In this document: in pieces, positions 17,793 through 27,788 of the stretch
Position numbering within the stretch: the stretch's first letter is position 1
Layout of the letters: each line of letters begins with the position of its first letter
NCBI RefSeq assembly: GCF_003003075.1
Contig: NZ_PVTX01000007.1
Coordinates: 62,001 to 126,000, forward strand
DNA from: Isoptericola halotolerans
Lineage (GTDB): Bacteria; Actinomycetota; Actinomycetes; Actinomycetales; Cellulomonadaceae
Reading direction: 5' to 3'
Length of the DNA stretch: 64,000 nt
Program-made: the position numbers and the translations under genes
The notes under the pieces: generated by a model
Databases searched by the model: none
What the model was told of the DNA's origin: nothing
Seen by the model: only the letters and a program-made list of their open reading frames with translations

Positions 17793-18719
17793 TCAGTCCT
17801 CGTCGCGCTGGGCGAGGAACCTCTCGAACTCCGCGCCGAGCTCGTCGGCCGTGGGCAGCGCGGCTTCCTCGGCCAGCAGGTTCGTCCGGCCGACGGAGCG
17901 CGTGAAGGCGTCGTACTGCTCCTCGAGCTGGCGCACCACGGCGGCGACCTCCTCGTTCTCGGCGACGAGCTCGGCCACCTCGACCTGCGTCTCCGCCGCG
18001 GCCTCGGCGAGACCGTCCGTGCCGAGCGCCAGCCCGGTCGCCTTCTCCAGGTGCTGCAGGGCGACCACCGCAGCGGGGACGTAACGCGACTGCGCCAGGT
18101 AGTGCGGCACGTGGACCGTCACACCGAGCGCGTCGTGCTCGGTCTGCCCCAGCCGCAGCTCCAGGAGCGCGCCGAGCGAGCCGGGCACCCGCACCTGACC
18201 GAAGAACGAGGTGTAGTCCTCCACCAGCCCCTCGCGGGTGCCGTGCGCCGTCAGGGTCAGGGGGCGCGTGTGGGGCACGCCCATCGGGATCCCGTGGACC
18301 CCGACGGTCAGCGAGACGCCGAGCTCCTCGACGATCTCGCGCACGGCCGCGACCACGCGCTCCCACTGGACGTCCGGCTCGACGCCGTGCAGCAGGAGGA
18401 AGCCTGCGCCGTCGTCGTCCGTCAGGTGGTCGACCACGAGGGACGGCTCGTCGTAGTCCGCCCACCGGTTGGCGTCGAACGTCATCGCCGGGCGCCTCGA
18501 GCGGTAGTCCACCAGGCGGTCGACGTCGAAGGTGATCAGCCGCGTGGCCGTGAACCGTTCGAGCAGGTGCGCGACGGTGATCTCGCCGGCCGACCCGGCG
18601 TCGACGAAGCCGCGCAGCGCGTGCACCAGGACCGGCGCGGCGTTCGCCGCGGGCTCGTCGCCCAACGTGCGCTCGACCGCCTCGTCGTCGACCTCATAGA
18701 TCCCCTGCGGGTCCAGCAC
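17793..18719 (-). CDS. PAC2-family protein
   Basis: The 308-residue protein belongs to the PAC2 (proteasome assembly chaperone 2) family widespread in actinobacteria: [16 protein letters not shown] near the N-terminus, [18 protein letters not shown], and [15 protein letters not shown] in the middle, then a Glu-rich helical C-terminus. Its bacterial function is not established. No proteasome genes are in the window. The GTG at 18719 has AGGAGG five bases upstream. It is followed by the csp leader region and lies downstream of the response regulator on the same strand. Confidence 0.85.
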   Translation of the reverse strand: MLDPQGIYEVDDEAVERTLGDEPAANAAPVLVHALRGFVDAGSAGEITVAHLLERFTATRLITFDVDRLVDYRSRRPAMTFDANRWADYDEPSLVVDHLTDDDGAGFLLLHGVEPDVQWERVVAAVREIVEELGVSLTVGVHGIPMGVPHTRPLTLTAHGTREGLVEDYTSFFGQVRVPGSLGALLELRLGQTEHDALGVTVHVPHYLAQSRYVPAAVVALQHLEKATGLALGTDGLAEAAAETQVEVAELVAENEEVAAVVRQLEEQYDAFTRSVGRTNLLAEEAALPTADELGAEFERFLAQRDED

Positions 18720-18800
18720 TCGTTCCTCCTCGTCTCGACCGCCACCATGCAGCAGCGTCCATCGGGGACAACCAGGCCGACCCCTCGGATCATCCCGGCC

Positions 18801-19241
18801 TCAGTGGCGCGGGAGCCGCACCACGGAGACGAAGAACTCGTCGATCTGCTGCACGACGTCGATGAACCGCTCGAAGTCGACCGGCTTGGTGACGTAGGCG
18901 TTGGCGTGCAGGGCGTACGAGCGCAGGACGTCCTCCTCCGCCTCCGACGTCGTCAGGACCACCACGGGGATGTGCTTGAGCACCGGGTCCTCCTTCACCA
19001 GCGCGAGGACCTCCCTGCCGTCCATGCGCGGCAGGTTGAGGTCGAGCAGGACGAGGTCGGGCCGCGGCGCCTCGGCGTACGCGCCCTCTCGGCGGAGGAA
19101 CTCCATCGCGCTCACGCCGTCGGACACCACCGACAGATGGTTCGCGACCTTGTGCTCGGCGAACGCCTCACGGGTCATGAGGACGTCGCCGGGATCGTCC
19201 TCCACCAGGAGGACCTCGATACCGACCTGCTGCTCCGTCAT
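18801..19241 (-). CDS. Single-domain response regulator (Rcp1/CheY type)
   Basis: The 146-residue protein is one receiver domain: acidic pair EDD (14-16), phosphoacceptor D67 in [11 protein letters not shown], switch T97 in LTTSE and K119 in VTKPVD. There is no output domain. Such Rcp1-like regulators pair with histidine kinases of the DLQEPLRKV type, and that kinase gene ends 9 bases upstream. It closes a three-gene operon with the kinase and a PP2C phosphatase. Output is probably by protein-protein contact or phosphorelay. Confidence 0.93.
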   Translation of the reverse strand: MTEQQVGIEVLLVEDDPGDVLMTREAFAEHKVANHLSVVSDGVSAMEFLRREGAYAEAPRPDLVLLDLNLPRMDGREVLALVKEDPVLKHIPVVVLTTSEAEEDVLRSYALHANAYVTKPVDFERFIDVVQQIDEFFVSVVRLPRH

Positions 19242-19250
19242 CCCGCCACC

Positions 19251-20410
<1,160 letters not shown>

Positions 20411-20414
<4 letters not shown>

Positions 20415-21754
20415 CAGCGGGCCCACTCGGCCGAGTCCGCCAGCGTCGACGATCGCTCCCCGACGACCTCGCTCGTACCGGTCCACCCGATCACGAGCAT
20501 GGCGGCGTCGTCGACGAGCGGACCGCCGTGGACGGCGCGCACGCGGCGCAGGACCCGCTCGACGACCCCGACGAACCCCGACTCGTCGAGCTCCAGCTGC
20601 ACGAGCCGGTGCAACCCGTCCACACCGATGCGTTCCGGCCCGCGACCGCCGGGCCTCCCCGGACCGCCGGGACCGGCGGGACCGGCGGGACCGCCGACCG
20701 GGTCCGCGACAGAGGCCTCGACGAGTCCGTCGGTGTACATGAGCACGGCGAAGGGACCGTCCACCTCCAGGCGCTGCGGGACCCAGCCGCCGTCGATCGG
20801 GATGCCGAGCGCGCGCCCGCGGGACGTCGGATCGACCTGGTCGCAGCGGACGGCGCCGACGGGTCCGGTGAGGAGCATCGGTGCGGGGTGCCCCGCGAGG
20901 TAGAGGTCGATCGCTCCGCGGTCGGCCGCGACCGCCACCTGGCACAGGGTCACGAACGTCTCCGGCCGGGACCGCTCGGTGACCAGGACGCGCTCCAGGT
21001 GGCCGAGCACGTCGACCGGCGGCGTGCCCGTCAGCACGAGGGTGCGCCACGCCGTGCGCAGCGTCGCGCCGAGCGCGGCCTCGTCCGGTCCGTGCCCGGC
21101 CACGTCCCCGACCATCGACAGCACCGTGCCGTCGGCCATCTCGACGGAGTCGAAGAAGTCCCCGCCGAGCAGGCCGTTGCCCCCGGGCAGGTAGCCGACC
21201 ATCACGGACACGGCGACGTCCTCGACGAGCGGCTTGGGCAGCAGGGCGCGTTCGAGCCGTGCCGTCTCCGCGGCCCGCACCTCGCTGCGGTACAGGGCCC
21301 GCTGCTGCGCCGCCGACCGCCGGCGCTGGAGCGCGTAGCGCAGCGAGCGCCCCAGCAGGTCAGGACCCGTCTCGCCCTTGACCAGGTAGTCGTCCGCACC
21401 CGCCGCGACGGCGCGCACGCCCTGGTCGATCCCGGCGTGGCCCGTCAGCACGACGAGGGCGGGCGGCACCGGGTGCCGCTCGGTCGAGCGGCGCAGGCGT
21501 TCCACCGCTCCGAGACCGACGGCGTCCGGCAGACCCAGGTCCACGATGAGGCAGTCCACCGCCGACTGGGCGAGCTCGTCGGCGGCCTGGGCCACCGACG
21601 TCGCCCGGCGCACCTCGATCTCGATCTCGGCGTCGGCGAGCAGCTCGGTCACGAGCAGGGCGTCACCGTCGTCGTCCTCCACGAGCAGCACCACGGTCGG
21701 CTCCGCCGACGCGCCGCCCTCGGACCCGGCGCGTCCCCCGTCGCCGCTGATCAT
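20411..21754 (-). CDS. Receiver-PP2C (SpoIIE-type) phosphatase
   Basis: The 447-residue protein has an N-terminal receiver domain (D72 in LIVDLGLPDA, K126 in YLVKGE), a coiled-coil linker and a SpoIIE-type phosphatase with metal-binding GGDFFD (197-202) and GDVAGHG (216-222). Like RsbU and RssB-type proteins it probably dephosphorylates an anti-sigma antagonist, steered by the kinase encoded next; the target is not in the window. A Gly-Pro-rich insert lies at 353-372. The ATG at 21754 is chosen because a TAGGAT -10 element lies seven bases upstream, which predicts a leaderless mRNA. Confidence 0.9.
20661..20696. repeat. Four tandem 9-bp repeats encoding Gly-Pro triplets
   Basis: The unit GGACCGSCG occurs four times head to tail inside the phosphatase gene and encodes most of a collagen-like GPA/GPG run in a loop after LMYTDGLVEASV. 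The repeat is likely to vary in copy number between strains. Confidence 0.7.
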
Positions 21755-21761
21755 GACCGTG

Positions 21762-21767
21762 ATCCTA
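21762..21767 (-). promoter_or_regulatory. -10 element (TAGGAT) of the phosphatase-kinase-regulator operon
   Basis: Minus-strand TAGGAT lies seven bases before the ATG at 21754, the spacing expected when transcription starts on the start codon. Confidence 0.55.
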
Positions 21768-21897
21768 TGCCGTCGCACCGGTCGGCGTCATCGCCCACGG
21801 TCCGGCGCGTCGCCGCTCCGCCGCCCCGCGCGGCGCACTCGACCCGCCGCGCGTGGAATGATGGTCGGCCGCGGATCGAGGAGCATCGGGAGGACGT

Positions 21898-24159
21898 GTG
21901 GCGGGCAGGCACGAAGAGCTGGCGCGCGAGCAGGCGGTCGTGACCCGGCTGTACGACCGCCTCGACACGCTGCGCGCCGTCGCGCGCGAGCGCCTGGCGG
22001 ACGTCCGTCGGGTGGGCCCCTCCGGCTCGCCCCAGAACCGGAGCGAGCGCGACGCGTTCGCCACGCTGTACGCGGACCGTGCGGCGCAGCTCGATGCCGT
22101 CGAGGACCGGCTCGCCTTCGGCCGGCTGGACCTCGACGACGGCGAGGTGCGGTACGTGGGACGGATCGGCCTCGCCGACGAGGAGCACCGGACCCTGCTC
22201 ACCGACTGGCGGGCCCCGGCGGCACAGGCGTTCTACCGCGCGACGGCGGTGCACCCTGACGGGATCCGCCGTCGTCGGCACGTGGTCACCGCAGGCCGGA
22301 CGGTCACCGGCTACGAGGACGAGGTGCTCGACCTCGACGCCGTCTCGGACGGCCTGGACGTGTCCTCGCTGTCCGGGGAGGGCGCGCTGCTCGCGTCGCT
22401 CGCCACCCGACGGACGGGCCGGATGGCCGACATCGTCGCGACGATCCAGGGCGAGCAGGACCGCATCGTCCGCGACGACCTCGGCGGCGCCCTCGTCGTC
22501 CAGGGCGGCCCGGGGACCGGTAAGACGGCGGTCGCGCTGCATCGTGCCGCCTACCTGCTCTACGCGCACCGACGGGTGCTGGAGCGTTCGGGCGTGCTGC
22601 TCGTGGGGCCCAGCCGCGCGTTCCTGCGCTACATCGACCAGGTGCTGCCCTCGCTCGGCGAGACCGGCGTGGTCTCGACGACCGTGTCCGAGCTGCTGCC
22701 GGGGCTGCGGGCCGAGGGTGTGGACGAGGGCCCGGTCGCCGAGATCAAGGGGCGGCTCCTGTGGCGGACGGCGATCCGCCGCGCCGTCCGGGCCCGCGAG
22801 CGGATCCCCGAGCGCGACGTGCCGGTGCGCGTCGACGGCGTCGACCTCGAGGTCCGACGGCGGGACGTGCGGGACGCGATCGCCCGCGCCCGGCGGACCC
22901 ACAAGCCGCACAACGAGGCGCGGGCCACGTTCGTGCGCGAGATGCTGGCGCGGCTCGTCGACCAGTACCGCGCACGGACCGACTCCGAGCTGTCCGACCA
23001 CGACGTCGCCGTGCTGAACGAGGACCTGCGGGCCGACCGGGACGTCCGGGTGGCCATCAACCTCGCCTGGTTCCCGCTGACTCCCGAGAAGCTCGTCGCC
23101 GACCTCTGGGCCAAGCCGCACCGGCTCGCGGAGGCCGCACCCGAGCTGACCGCGCGGCAGCGGCAGCTGCTGCGCCGCTCGCCCGACGCGCCCTGGACGG
23201 AGTCCGACGTCCCGCTCCTCGACGAGGCGGCCGAGCTGCTCGGCGTCGACGACTCCCTGGCCAGGGCCGAGTCGCGCGCTGCGGAGGCGCAGCGCGCCGC
23301 CGAGCTGGAGTACGCCCGCTCCGTGCTCGAGTCCACCGGGGCCGGCGGCGGGCTGGTCGACGCCGAGACCCTCGCGGCGCGGTTCGCCGAGTCCGGTCCC
23401 GTGCTGACCACGGCCGAGCGCGCCGCAGCCGACCGTTCGTGGACCTACGGCCACGTCGTGGTCGACGAGGCGCAGGAGCTGAGCCCCATGGCGTGGCACG
23501 CGATCGTCCGCCGTGTCCCGTCCCGGTCGCTGACGATCGTCGGCGACGTCGCCCAGACCTCGTCCGCAGCGGGTGCGACGTCGTGGCCCGCGGCGCTCGA
23601 CGCCGTCCTGCGGGACGGCTGGCGGCTGAGCGAGCTCACCGTCAGCTACCGGACGCCGGCCGCCGTCGCCGACTCCGCCCAGCGCGTGGCGACGGCGGCC
23701 GGGCTGCCGGTCTCCCCCCTGACCGCCGCCCGCGACCTCCCTGACGCCCTGCACGTCGAGCGGGTCGACGACCCGGTCGTGGCCGCGGCCGCGCGCGCGG
23801 CCGACCTCGCGCGCGAGCACGTCTCCCGCGACGGGTCGGGGCGGGTGGCCGTCATCGCCGCGCAGCAGTCGGTCCCGGCGCTGGGCGAGCGGGTGGCCGC
23901 CGCGCTCACCGACGCGCTGGGGCCGGCCGAGGCCTCACGGCTCGCCGCCCAGCGCCCCGAGGACGCCCAGGTCGTGGTCACCTCGCCCCGCGAGGCCAAG
24001 GGGCTCGAGTACGACGCCGTCGTGCTGGTCGAGCCGGCGGACGTCGCCGCCGGACCGGGTCGCTGGGGCGACCTGTACGTGGCCATGACCCGCCCGACCC
24101 AGCAGCTCGTCGTGGTGCACGCCCGCCGCCTGCCCGACGGCCTGGTGGACGAAGGATGA
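21898..24159 (+). CDS. helR: HelD/HelR-type RNA polymerase recycling ATPase
   Basis: This is a 753-residue UvrD/Rep-fold ATPase with an N-terminal coiled coil (about 1-75), the family block GRIGLADEEHRTLLTDWRAP, Walker A GGPGTGKT (203-210) followed by AVALHRAAYLLY, a long central insert, Walker B VVVDEAQELSP and late motifs ITVSYRTP-like and AKGLEYDAVVLV. This is the class II HelD/HelR pattern of actinobacteria. Those proteins enter the RNA polymerase channels, release stalled polymerase and in some species confer rifampicin tolerance. The GTG at 21898 follows GGGAGG. I see no rifampicin-associated element upstream. Confidence 0.85.
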   Translation: MAGRHEELAREQAVVTRLYDRLDTLRAVARERLADVRRVGPSGSPQNRSERDAFATLYADRAAQLDAVEDRLAFGRLDLDDGEVRYVGRIGLADEEHRTLLTDWRAPAAQAFYRATAVHPDGIRRRRHVVTAGRTVTGYEDEVLDLDAVSDGLDVSSLSGEGALLASLATRRTGRMADIVATIQGEQDRIVRDDLGGALVVQGGPGTGKTAVALHRAAYLLYAHRRVLERSGVLLVGPSRAFLRYIDQVLPSLGETGVVSTTVSELLPGLRAEGVDEGPVAEIKGRLLWRTAIRRAVRARERIPERDVPVRVDGVDLEVRRRDVRDAIARARRTHKPHNEARATFVREMLARLVDQYRARTDSELSDHDVAVLNEDLRADRDVRVAINLAWFPLTPEKLVADLWAKPHRLAEAAPELTARQRQLLRRSPDAPWTESDVPLLDEAAELLGVDDSLARAESRAAEAQRAAELEYARSVLESTGAGGGLVDAETLAARFAESGPVLTTAERAAADRSWTYGHVVVDEAQELSPMAWHAIVRRVPSRSLTIVGDVAQTSSAAGATSWPAALDAVLRDGWRLSELTVSYRTPAAVADSAQRVATAAGLPVSPLTAARDLPDALHVERVDDPVVAAAARAADLAREHVSRDGSGRVAVIAAQQSVPALGERVAAALTDALGPAEASRLAAQRPEDAQVVVTSPREAKGLEYDAVVLVEPADVAAGPGRWGDLYVAMTRPTQQLVVVHARRLPDGLVDEG

Positions 24160-24201
24160 GACGGGTTTGTGGGGCGGGGCGCGGTGGCGCACCATAGGTC
24201 C

Positions 24202-25440
24202 GTGCTGCGCGCCCTCCTCCTCGAGAACGTCCATCCTGCTGCCGTCGAGATCCTCCGCGATGCGGGGATCGAGGTCGAGACGCGCTCCGGCGCCCTCGAC
24301 GAGGCCGAGCTGATCGAGACGCTCGCCGACTTCCAGATCCTCGGGATCCGCTCCAAGACCCAGGTCACCCGCCACGTCCTGGAGTCCGTCCCCGGCCTGC
24401 TGGCGGTCGGGACCTTCTCCATCGGGACGAACCAGATCGACCTCGACGCGGCGTCGTCGCACGGCGTCGCCGTGTTCAACGCCCCGTTCTCCAACACCCG
24501 CTCCGTCGTGGAGCTGGCGGTCGCGGAGATCATCGCCCTCACCCGTCGCCTCGCGGTGCGGGACAAGGCGCTGCACGACGGCGTCTGGGACAAGACGGCC
24601 GAAGGATCCCACGAGGTCCGCGGGCGCACCCTGGGCATCATCGGGTACGGCAACATCGGCTCCCAGCTGTCGGTGCTCGCCGAGAACCTGGGCATGAACG
24701 TGGTGTTCTACGACACGGCCGAGAAGCTCGCGCTCGGCAACGCGCGTCGCGTCGAGACGCTGGGCGAGCTGCTCGAGGTCGCCGACGCCGTGACGATCCA
24801 CGTGGACGGGCGTGCCGGCAACGCCGGGATGTTCACCAGCGACATGTTCGCGCGGATGAAGCCGGGGTCGATCTTCCTCAACCTCTCCCGCGGCTTCGTC
24901 GTCGACGTCGAGTCCCTGCGCGAGCACATCCTGTCCGGACACCTCTCCGGCGCGGCCGTCGACGTCTTCCCGACCGAGCCGAAGAAGCGCGGCGACCACT
25001 TCGAGTCCCCGTTGCGCGGGCTGGACAACGTCATCCTCACGCCGCACGTCGGCGGATCGACGCTCGAGGCGCAGGAGTCGATCGGCCACTTCGTCGCGAA
25101 GAAGCTGCGCGACTACTTCCTGACGGCGTCGACGACCCTCTCGGTCAACCTGCCGAACCTGCAGCTCGAGCACACCGGCGTGGGGCGCATCGCCCTGCTG
25201 CACCGCAACGTGCCGGGGGTGCTCGCGGCCGTCAACCAGGTCTTCGCCGACCACGGTGCCAACATCGAGGCCCAGATGCTGGCCACCCGAGGCGACCTCG
25301 GGTACGTCGTCACGGATATCTCCGACGTCACCCAGCGCGGCGCCTCGAAGAAGCTCATGGCGATGGACACCACGGTGCGGCTGCGCATCCGCGACGCCTT
25401 CGAACGTCCGGAGTTCCCGCCCGGCCCGGCCGCCGGCTGA
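24202..25440 (+). CDS. serA: D-3-phosphoglycerate dehydrogenase SerA (short type with ACT domain)
   Basis: SerA oxidises 3-phosphoglycerate to 3-phosphohydroxypyruvate with NAD, the first step of serine synthesis. The roughly 412-residue protein matches the short E. coli type: FNAPFSNTRSVVELAVAEI, the NAD site GIIGYGNIGSQL, catalytic Arg in NLSRGFVVD, Glu in DVFPTEP, His in LTPHVGGST, and a C-terminal ACT domain (NVPGVLAAVNQVFADHGAN) that binds serine in feedback. Homology starts at RALLLENVH, so GTG 24202 is preferred; an in-frame GTG at 24169 adds 11 residues. It lies just after helR and is followed by a strong terminator. Confidence 0.95.
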   Translation: MLRALLLENVHPAAVEILRDAGIEVETRSGALDEAELIETLADFQILGIRSKTQVTRHVLESVPGLLAVGTFSIGTNQIDLDAASSHGVAVFNAPFSNTRSVVELAVAEIIALTRRLAVRDKALHDGVWDKTAEGSHEVRGRTLGIIGYGNIGSQLSVLAENLGMNVVFYDTAEKLALGNARRVETLGELLEVADAVTIHVDGRAGNAGMFTSDMFARMKPGSIFLNLSRGFVVDVESLREHILSGHLSGAAVDVFPTEPKKRGDHFESPLRGLDNVILTPHVGGSTLEAQESIGHFVAKKLRDYFLTASTTLSVNLPNLQLEHTGVGRIALLHRNVPGVLAAVNQVFADHGANIEAQMLATRGDLGYVVTDISDVTQRGASKKLMAMDTTVRLRIRDAFERPEFPPGPAAG

Positions 25441-25457
25441 CCGGCCGCCGCACCCGA

Positions 25458-25506
25458 GCACGGCGGAGGGCCTGCACCAGCGCATGGTGCAGGCCCTCCG
25501 TCGTGC
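25458..25506. terminator. Long bidirectional terminator between serA and DUF5302
   Basis: GGAGGGCCTGCACCA (25466-25480) and TGGTGCAGGCCCTCC (25486-25500... ) form a perfect 15-bp stem with a 5-base loop; pairing continues outward through GCACGGC/GTCGTGC with one G-U wobble to about 22 bp. It separates convergent genes. Confidence 0.9.
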
Positions 25507-25517
25507 GGAGCGGCAGC

Positions 25518-25700
25518 TCAGCCGGACTTGCGCCGGAACATCGGCTGCACGGGACCCGAGGTCTCCGACCCGTGCACGGACCCGGTGTTGCGCTCGGAGT
25601 CCGACGTGCGGTGGCGGGCCGCGTTCTTCTTGTCGAGCGCCTCCTTGAACCGGGCCTTGGCCTCGTCACCGGGGGCGGTGGTCCTCTTGTCGTCTGTCAT
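25518..25700 (-). CDS. DUF5302 small protein
   Basis: The 60-residue hydrophilic protein contains DEAKARFKEALDKKNAARH, the signature of DUF5302, and ends in a basic FRRKSG tail. Members are small actinobacterial proteins of unknown role. The ATG at 25700 gives the family's usual length; an ATG at 25712 is also in frame. CATGCT seven bases upstream could serve as a -10 element for a leaderless mRNA. Confidence 0.82.
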   Translation of the reverse strand: MTDDKRTTAPGDEAKARFKEALDKKNAARHRTSDSERNTGSVHGSETSGPVQPMFRRKSG

Positions 25701-25748
25701 AGGGCTCAGCATGCGCCACCGGGCCTGCGAGCGCGAGGGGATTTCGGA

Positions 25749-26264
25749 TCAGGTGGGCCCCGGGCTCGTCGACTCCGACGATTCACCCGGTGTCGCCCCG
25801 GAGCCGGCCTCGCGCTCGGCGCGTTCCGCACGCAGCGAGGTGATCGCGGCGTCGAAGTCGTCCAGCGAGTCGAACGACTGGTAGACCGACGCGAAACGCA
25901 GGTAGGCCACCTCGTCGAGCTCCCGCAGCGGCCCGAGGATCGCCAGCCCGATCTCGTAGGCGTCGATCTCCGCGCTGCCCGACCCGCGCAACGTCTCCTC
26001 CACCCGCTGCGCCAGCAGGGCCAGGTCGTCGGCACTCACTGGCCGGCCCTGGCACGCCTTGCGCACCCCGGAGACGACCTTGTCCCGGCTGAACGGTTCC
26101 GTGGCGCCGGAGCGCTTGACGACGGACAGGCTGGCGGTCTCGATCGTGGTGAAGCGCCGCTGGCAGTTCGGGCACTGACGGCGACGGCGGATCGACGATC
26201 CGTCGTCGGCGGTACGCGAGTCCACCACGCGCGAGTCGGCGTGTCGGCAGAACGGGCAGTGCAT
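25749..26264 (-). CDS. nrdR: Ribonucleotide reductase repressor NrdR
   Basis: NrdR senses ATP/dATP and represses ribonucleotide reductase operons. The 171-residue protein starts [17 protein letters not shown], with the zinc-ribbon cysteines in CPFC and CPNC, followed by the ATP-cone domain ([16 protein letters not shown]) and a Ser/Glu-rich tail longer than usual. The ATG at 26264 has AGGAG upstream. It lies next to the LysM gene and lexA as in mycobacteria (Rv2718c-Rv2720). I found no pair of NrdR boxes in the window. Confidence 0.97.
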   Translation of the reverse strand: MHCPFCRHADSRVVDSRTADDGSSIRRRRQCPNCQRRFTTIETASLSVVKRSGATEPFSRDKVVSGVRKACQGRPVSADDLALLAQRVEETLRGSGSAEIDAYEIGLAILGPLRELDEVAYLRFASVYQSFDSLDDFDAAITSLRAERAEREAGSGATPGESSESTSPGPT

Positions 26265-26354
26265 CCGGGGTCTCCTGCGGTCGAGGCCGGGCCCGTGCCC
26301 GGCTGCCCGACGAAAGTATGCGCCAGCCAGCCCTCGGTGCAACACCGGGTGCGG

Positions 26355-26732
26355 CTACTCGAGAGGCAGCACCAGCACCTGGCCCGCCCTGAGCTCGGCG
26401 CTGCCCAGACCGTTCAGCTCCCGCAGGGCGGCGACGACGTCGCGCAGGTCCTCCCCCGGCTCCGCCACCGTCCGTGCGTACTGCCACAAGGTCTCCCCCG
26501 GAGCCACGGTCTCCAGCCGGACCTCCTGGGCCCGGTCGGGCGGGTTCGCGACGGCGAGGGCACCCCAGGCGACCGCCGGCACCGCCAGGAGCAGGGCCAC
26601 GAGTCCGACGAGCACGCGGCGACCCCGCGCCGTGAGCCGCAGGCCGCCGAGCCCCAGCACGCCGGCCTCACCACGGCCGAACGGACCGGTGGGACCCGGG
26701 TCGGCCTGCGGAACCACTGCGATCGATGCCAT
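26355..26732 (-). CDS. SOS-linked LysM membrane protein (Rv2719c/ChiZ and DivS analogue)
   Basis: The 125-residue protein has a cytoplasmic tail, one membrane helix (about 40-60, VLVGLVALLLAVPAVAWGALA) and an outward LysM domain (ETVAPGETLWQYARTVAEP...ELRAGQVLVLP) that binds peptidoglycan. Position, divergent from lexA and upstream of nrdR, matches Rv2719c (ChiZ) of M. tuberculosis and DivS of Corynebacterium, SOS-induced proteins that delay division. Four LexA-like sites lie in the shared promoter region. Function here is inferred from position and build. Confidence 0.82.
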   Translation of the reverse strand: MASIAVVPQADPGPTGPFGRGEAGVLGLGGLRLTARGRRVLVGLVALLLAVPAVAWGALAVANPPDRAQEVRLETVAPGETLWQYARTVAEPGEDLRDVVAALRELNGLGSAELRAGQVLVLPLE

Positions 26733-26794
26733 TGCGTCGTCCTCTCCCTCGGACCTGTCCCCGACCGGTGCCAGCCGTCTGCGAGACGCTGCGC

Positions 26795-26839
26795 TCGAAC
26801 GCCCGTCCGTAGAACGCCTGTTCGTCGAACACCTGTACC
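26795..26839. promoter_or_regulatory. Three tandem LexA-like sites at 15-bp period
   Basis: Three 15-base units lie head to tail (26795, 26810, 26825): TCGAACGCCCGTCCG, TAGAACGCCTGTTCG, TCGAACACCTGTACC. The middle one is a near-perfect SOS box (GAACGCCTGTTC); the outer ones keep the left half and a weak right half. They lie before the LysM gene. Confidence 0.75.
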
Positions 26840-26877
26840 CATTGGTACCACGGCACACCGACACGCGTCGAGAGATC

Positions 26878-26893
26878 TCGAACAAACGTTTGA
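26878..26893. promoter_or_regulatory. LexA box at the lexA promoter
   Basis: TCGAACAAACGTTTGA is a good SOS palindrome with one changed base in each arm's partner (GAAC/GTTT). It overlaps the predicted -35 element of lexA, giving autorepression. Confidence 0.88.
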
Positions 26894-26918
26894 TGTCCGG
26901 GGCGATCTGGCCTACGCT
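26890..26918 (+). promoter_or_regulatory. lexA promoter
   Basis: TTGATG (26890-26895) and TACGCT (26913-26918) are spaced by 17 bases, fitting a sigma-70-type promoter. The leader to the lexA start is about 40 bases with GGGAGAG as binding site. Confidence 0.65.
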
Positions 26919-26964
26919 GACGGGAGCGATGACAGGTTTGTCTGGTTCTTGACGGGAGAGACGC

Positions 26965-27735
26965 ATGACGACGACACGCGAGACCGAAGGCGCCGGGTCC
27001 GGTTCGCACGACGGCACGCTCGCGTCCGTCTCCGAGATCTCCGCGGGCCCCGACCGGCTGACGCCGCGCCAGCGTCGGGTCCTGGACACGATCCGCGACT
27101 CGGTGGAGAGCCGGGGCTACCCGCCCACGATGCGGGAGATCGGTGAGGCGGTGGGCCTGGCCAGCCCCTCGTCGGTCAAGCACCAGCTCACCACGCTCGA
27201 GCGGAAGGGGTACCTGCGCCGCGACCCGAACCGGCCGCGGGCCATGGAGGTCGTCGACCCGGCCGCGGGTGGCGCCGCCGCGAGCGTGGCCTCACCCGCC
27301 GAGGCGCCGGTCGCGCCGTTGCGTCCGCCGATGCCGGACGGCGCGGAGGACGCGACCCCGACCCCCTCCTACGTCCCGCTGGTCGGCCGCATCGCCGCCG
27401 GTGGCCCGATCCTGGCCGAGCAGGTCGTCGAGGACGTCTTCCCGCTCCCCCGCCAGCTGGTGGGCGACGGCGAGCTCTTCCTGCTCAAGGTGGCCGGGGA
27501 CTCGATGATCGATGCCGCCATCTGTGACGGCGACTGGGTCGTGGTGCGCCGGCAGAACGTCGCGGAGCAGGGCGAGGTCGTCGCCGCGATGCTGGACGGA
27601 GAGGCCACGGTCAAGACGTTCAAGCAGTCCGGCGGGCACACCTGGTTGATGCCGCAGAACCCGGCCTACGACCCGATCTCAGGTGACGAGGCACAGGTCC
27701 TCGGCCGTGTCGTGGCGGTCCTGCGCAGCCTGTAG
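26965..27735 (+). CDS. lexA: SOS repressor LexA
   Basis: LexA represses SOS genes and cleaves itself when RecA filaments form. The 256-residue protein has a 30-residue N-terminal extension, a winged helix (about 32-90, with [13 protein letters not shown] and [16 protein letters not shown]), the cleavage site A145-G146 in [11 protein letters not shown], and the catalytic dyad S180 (GDSMID) and K217 (TVKTFK). The ATG at 26965 follows GGGAGAG. The LexA box at 26878-26893 lies over its promoter. Confidence 0.98.
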   Translation: MTTTRETEGAGSGSHDGTLASVSEISAGPDRLTPRQRRVLDTIRDSVESRGYPPTMREIGEAVGLASPSSVKHQLTTLERKGYLRRDPNRPRAMEVVDPAAGGAAASVASPAEAPVAPLRPPMPDGAEDATPTPSYVPLVGRIAAGGPILAEQVVEDVFPLPRQLVGDGELFLLKVAGDSMIDAAICDGDWVVVRRQNVAEQGEVVAAMLDGEATVKTFKQSGGHTWLMPQNPAYDPISGDEAQVLGRVVAVLRSL

Positions 27736-27788
27736 TCGGGGCGGCCTCGAGAGGACGCCGGGCTGCTGCGGCCGCGTCGCCGCGGCGG

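Noticed and set aside
27736-27788. Terminator between lexA and ldh
   Set aside because: Only a weak GC palindrome (GCCGCG/CGCGGC) is present, which is expected by chance at this base composition.
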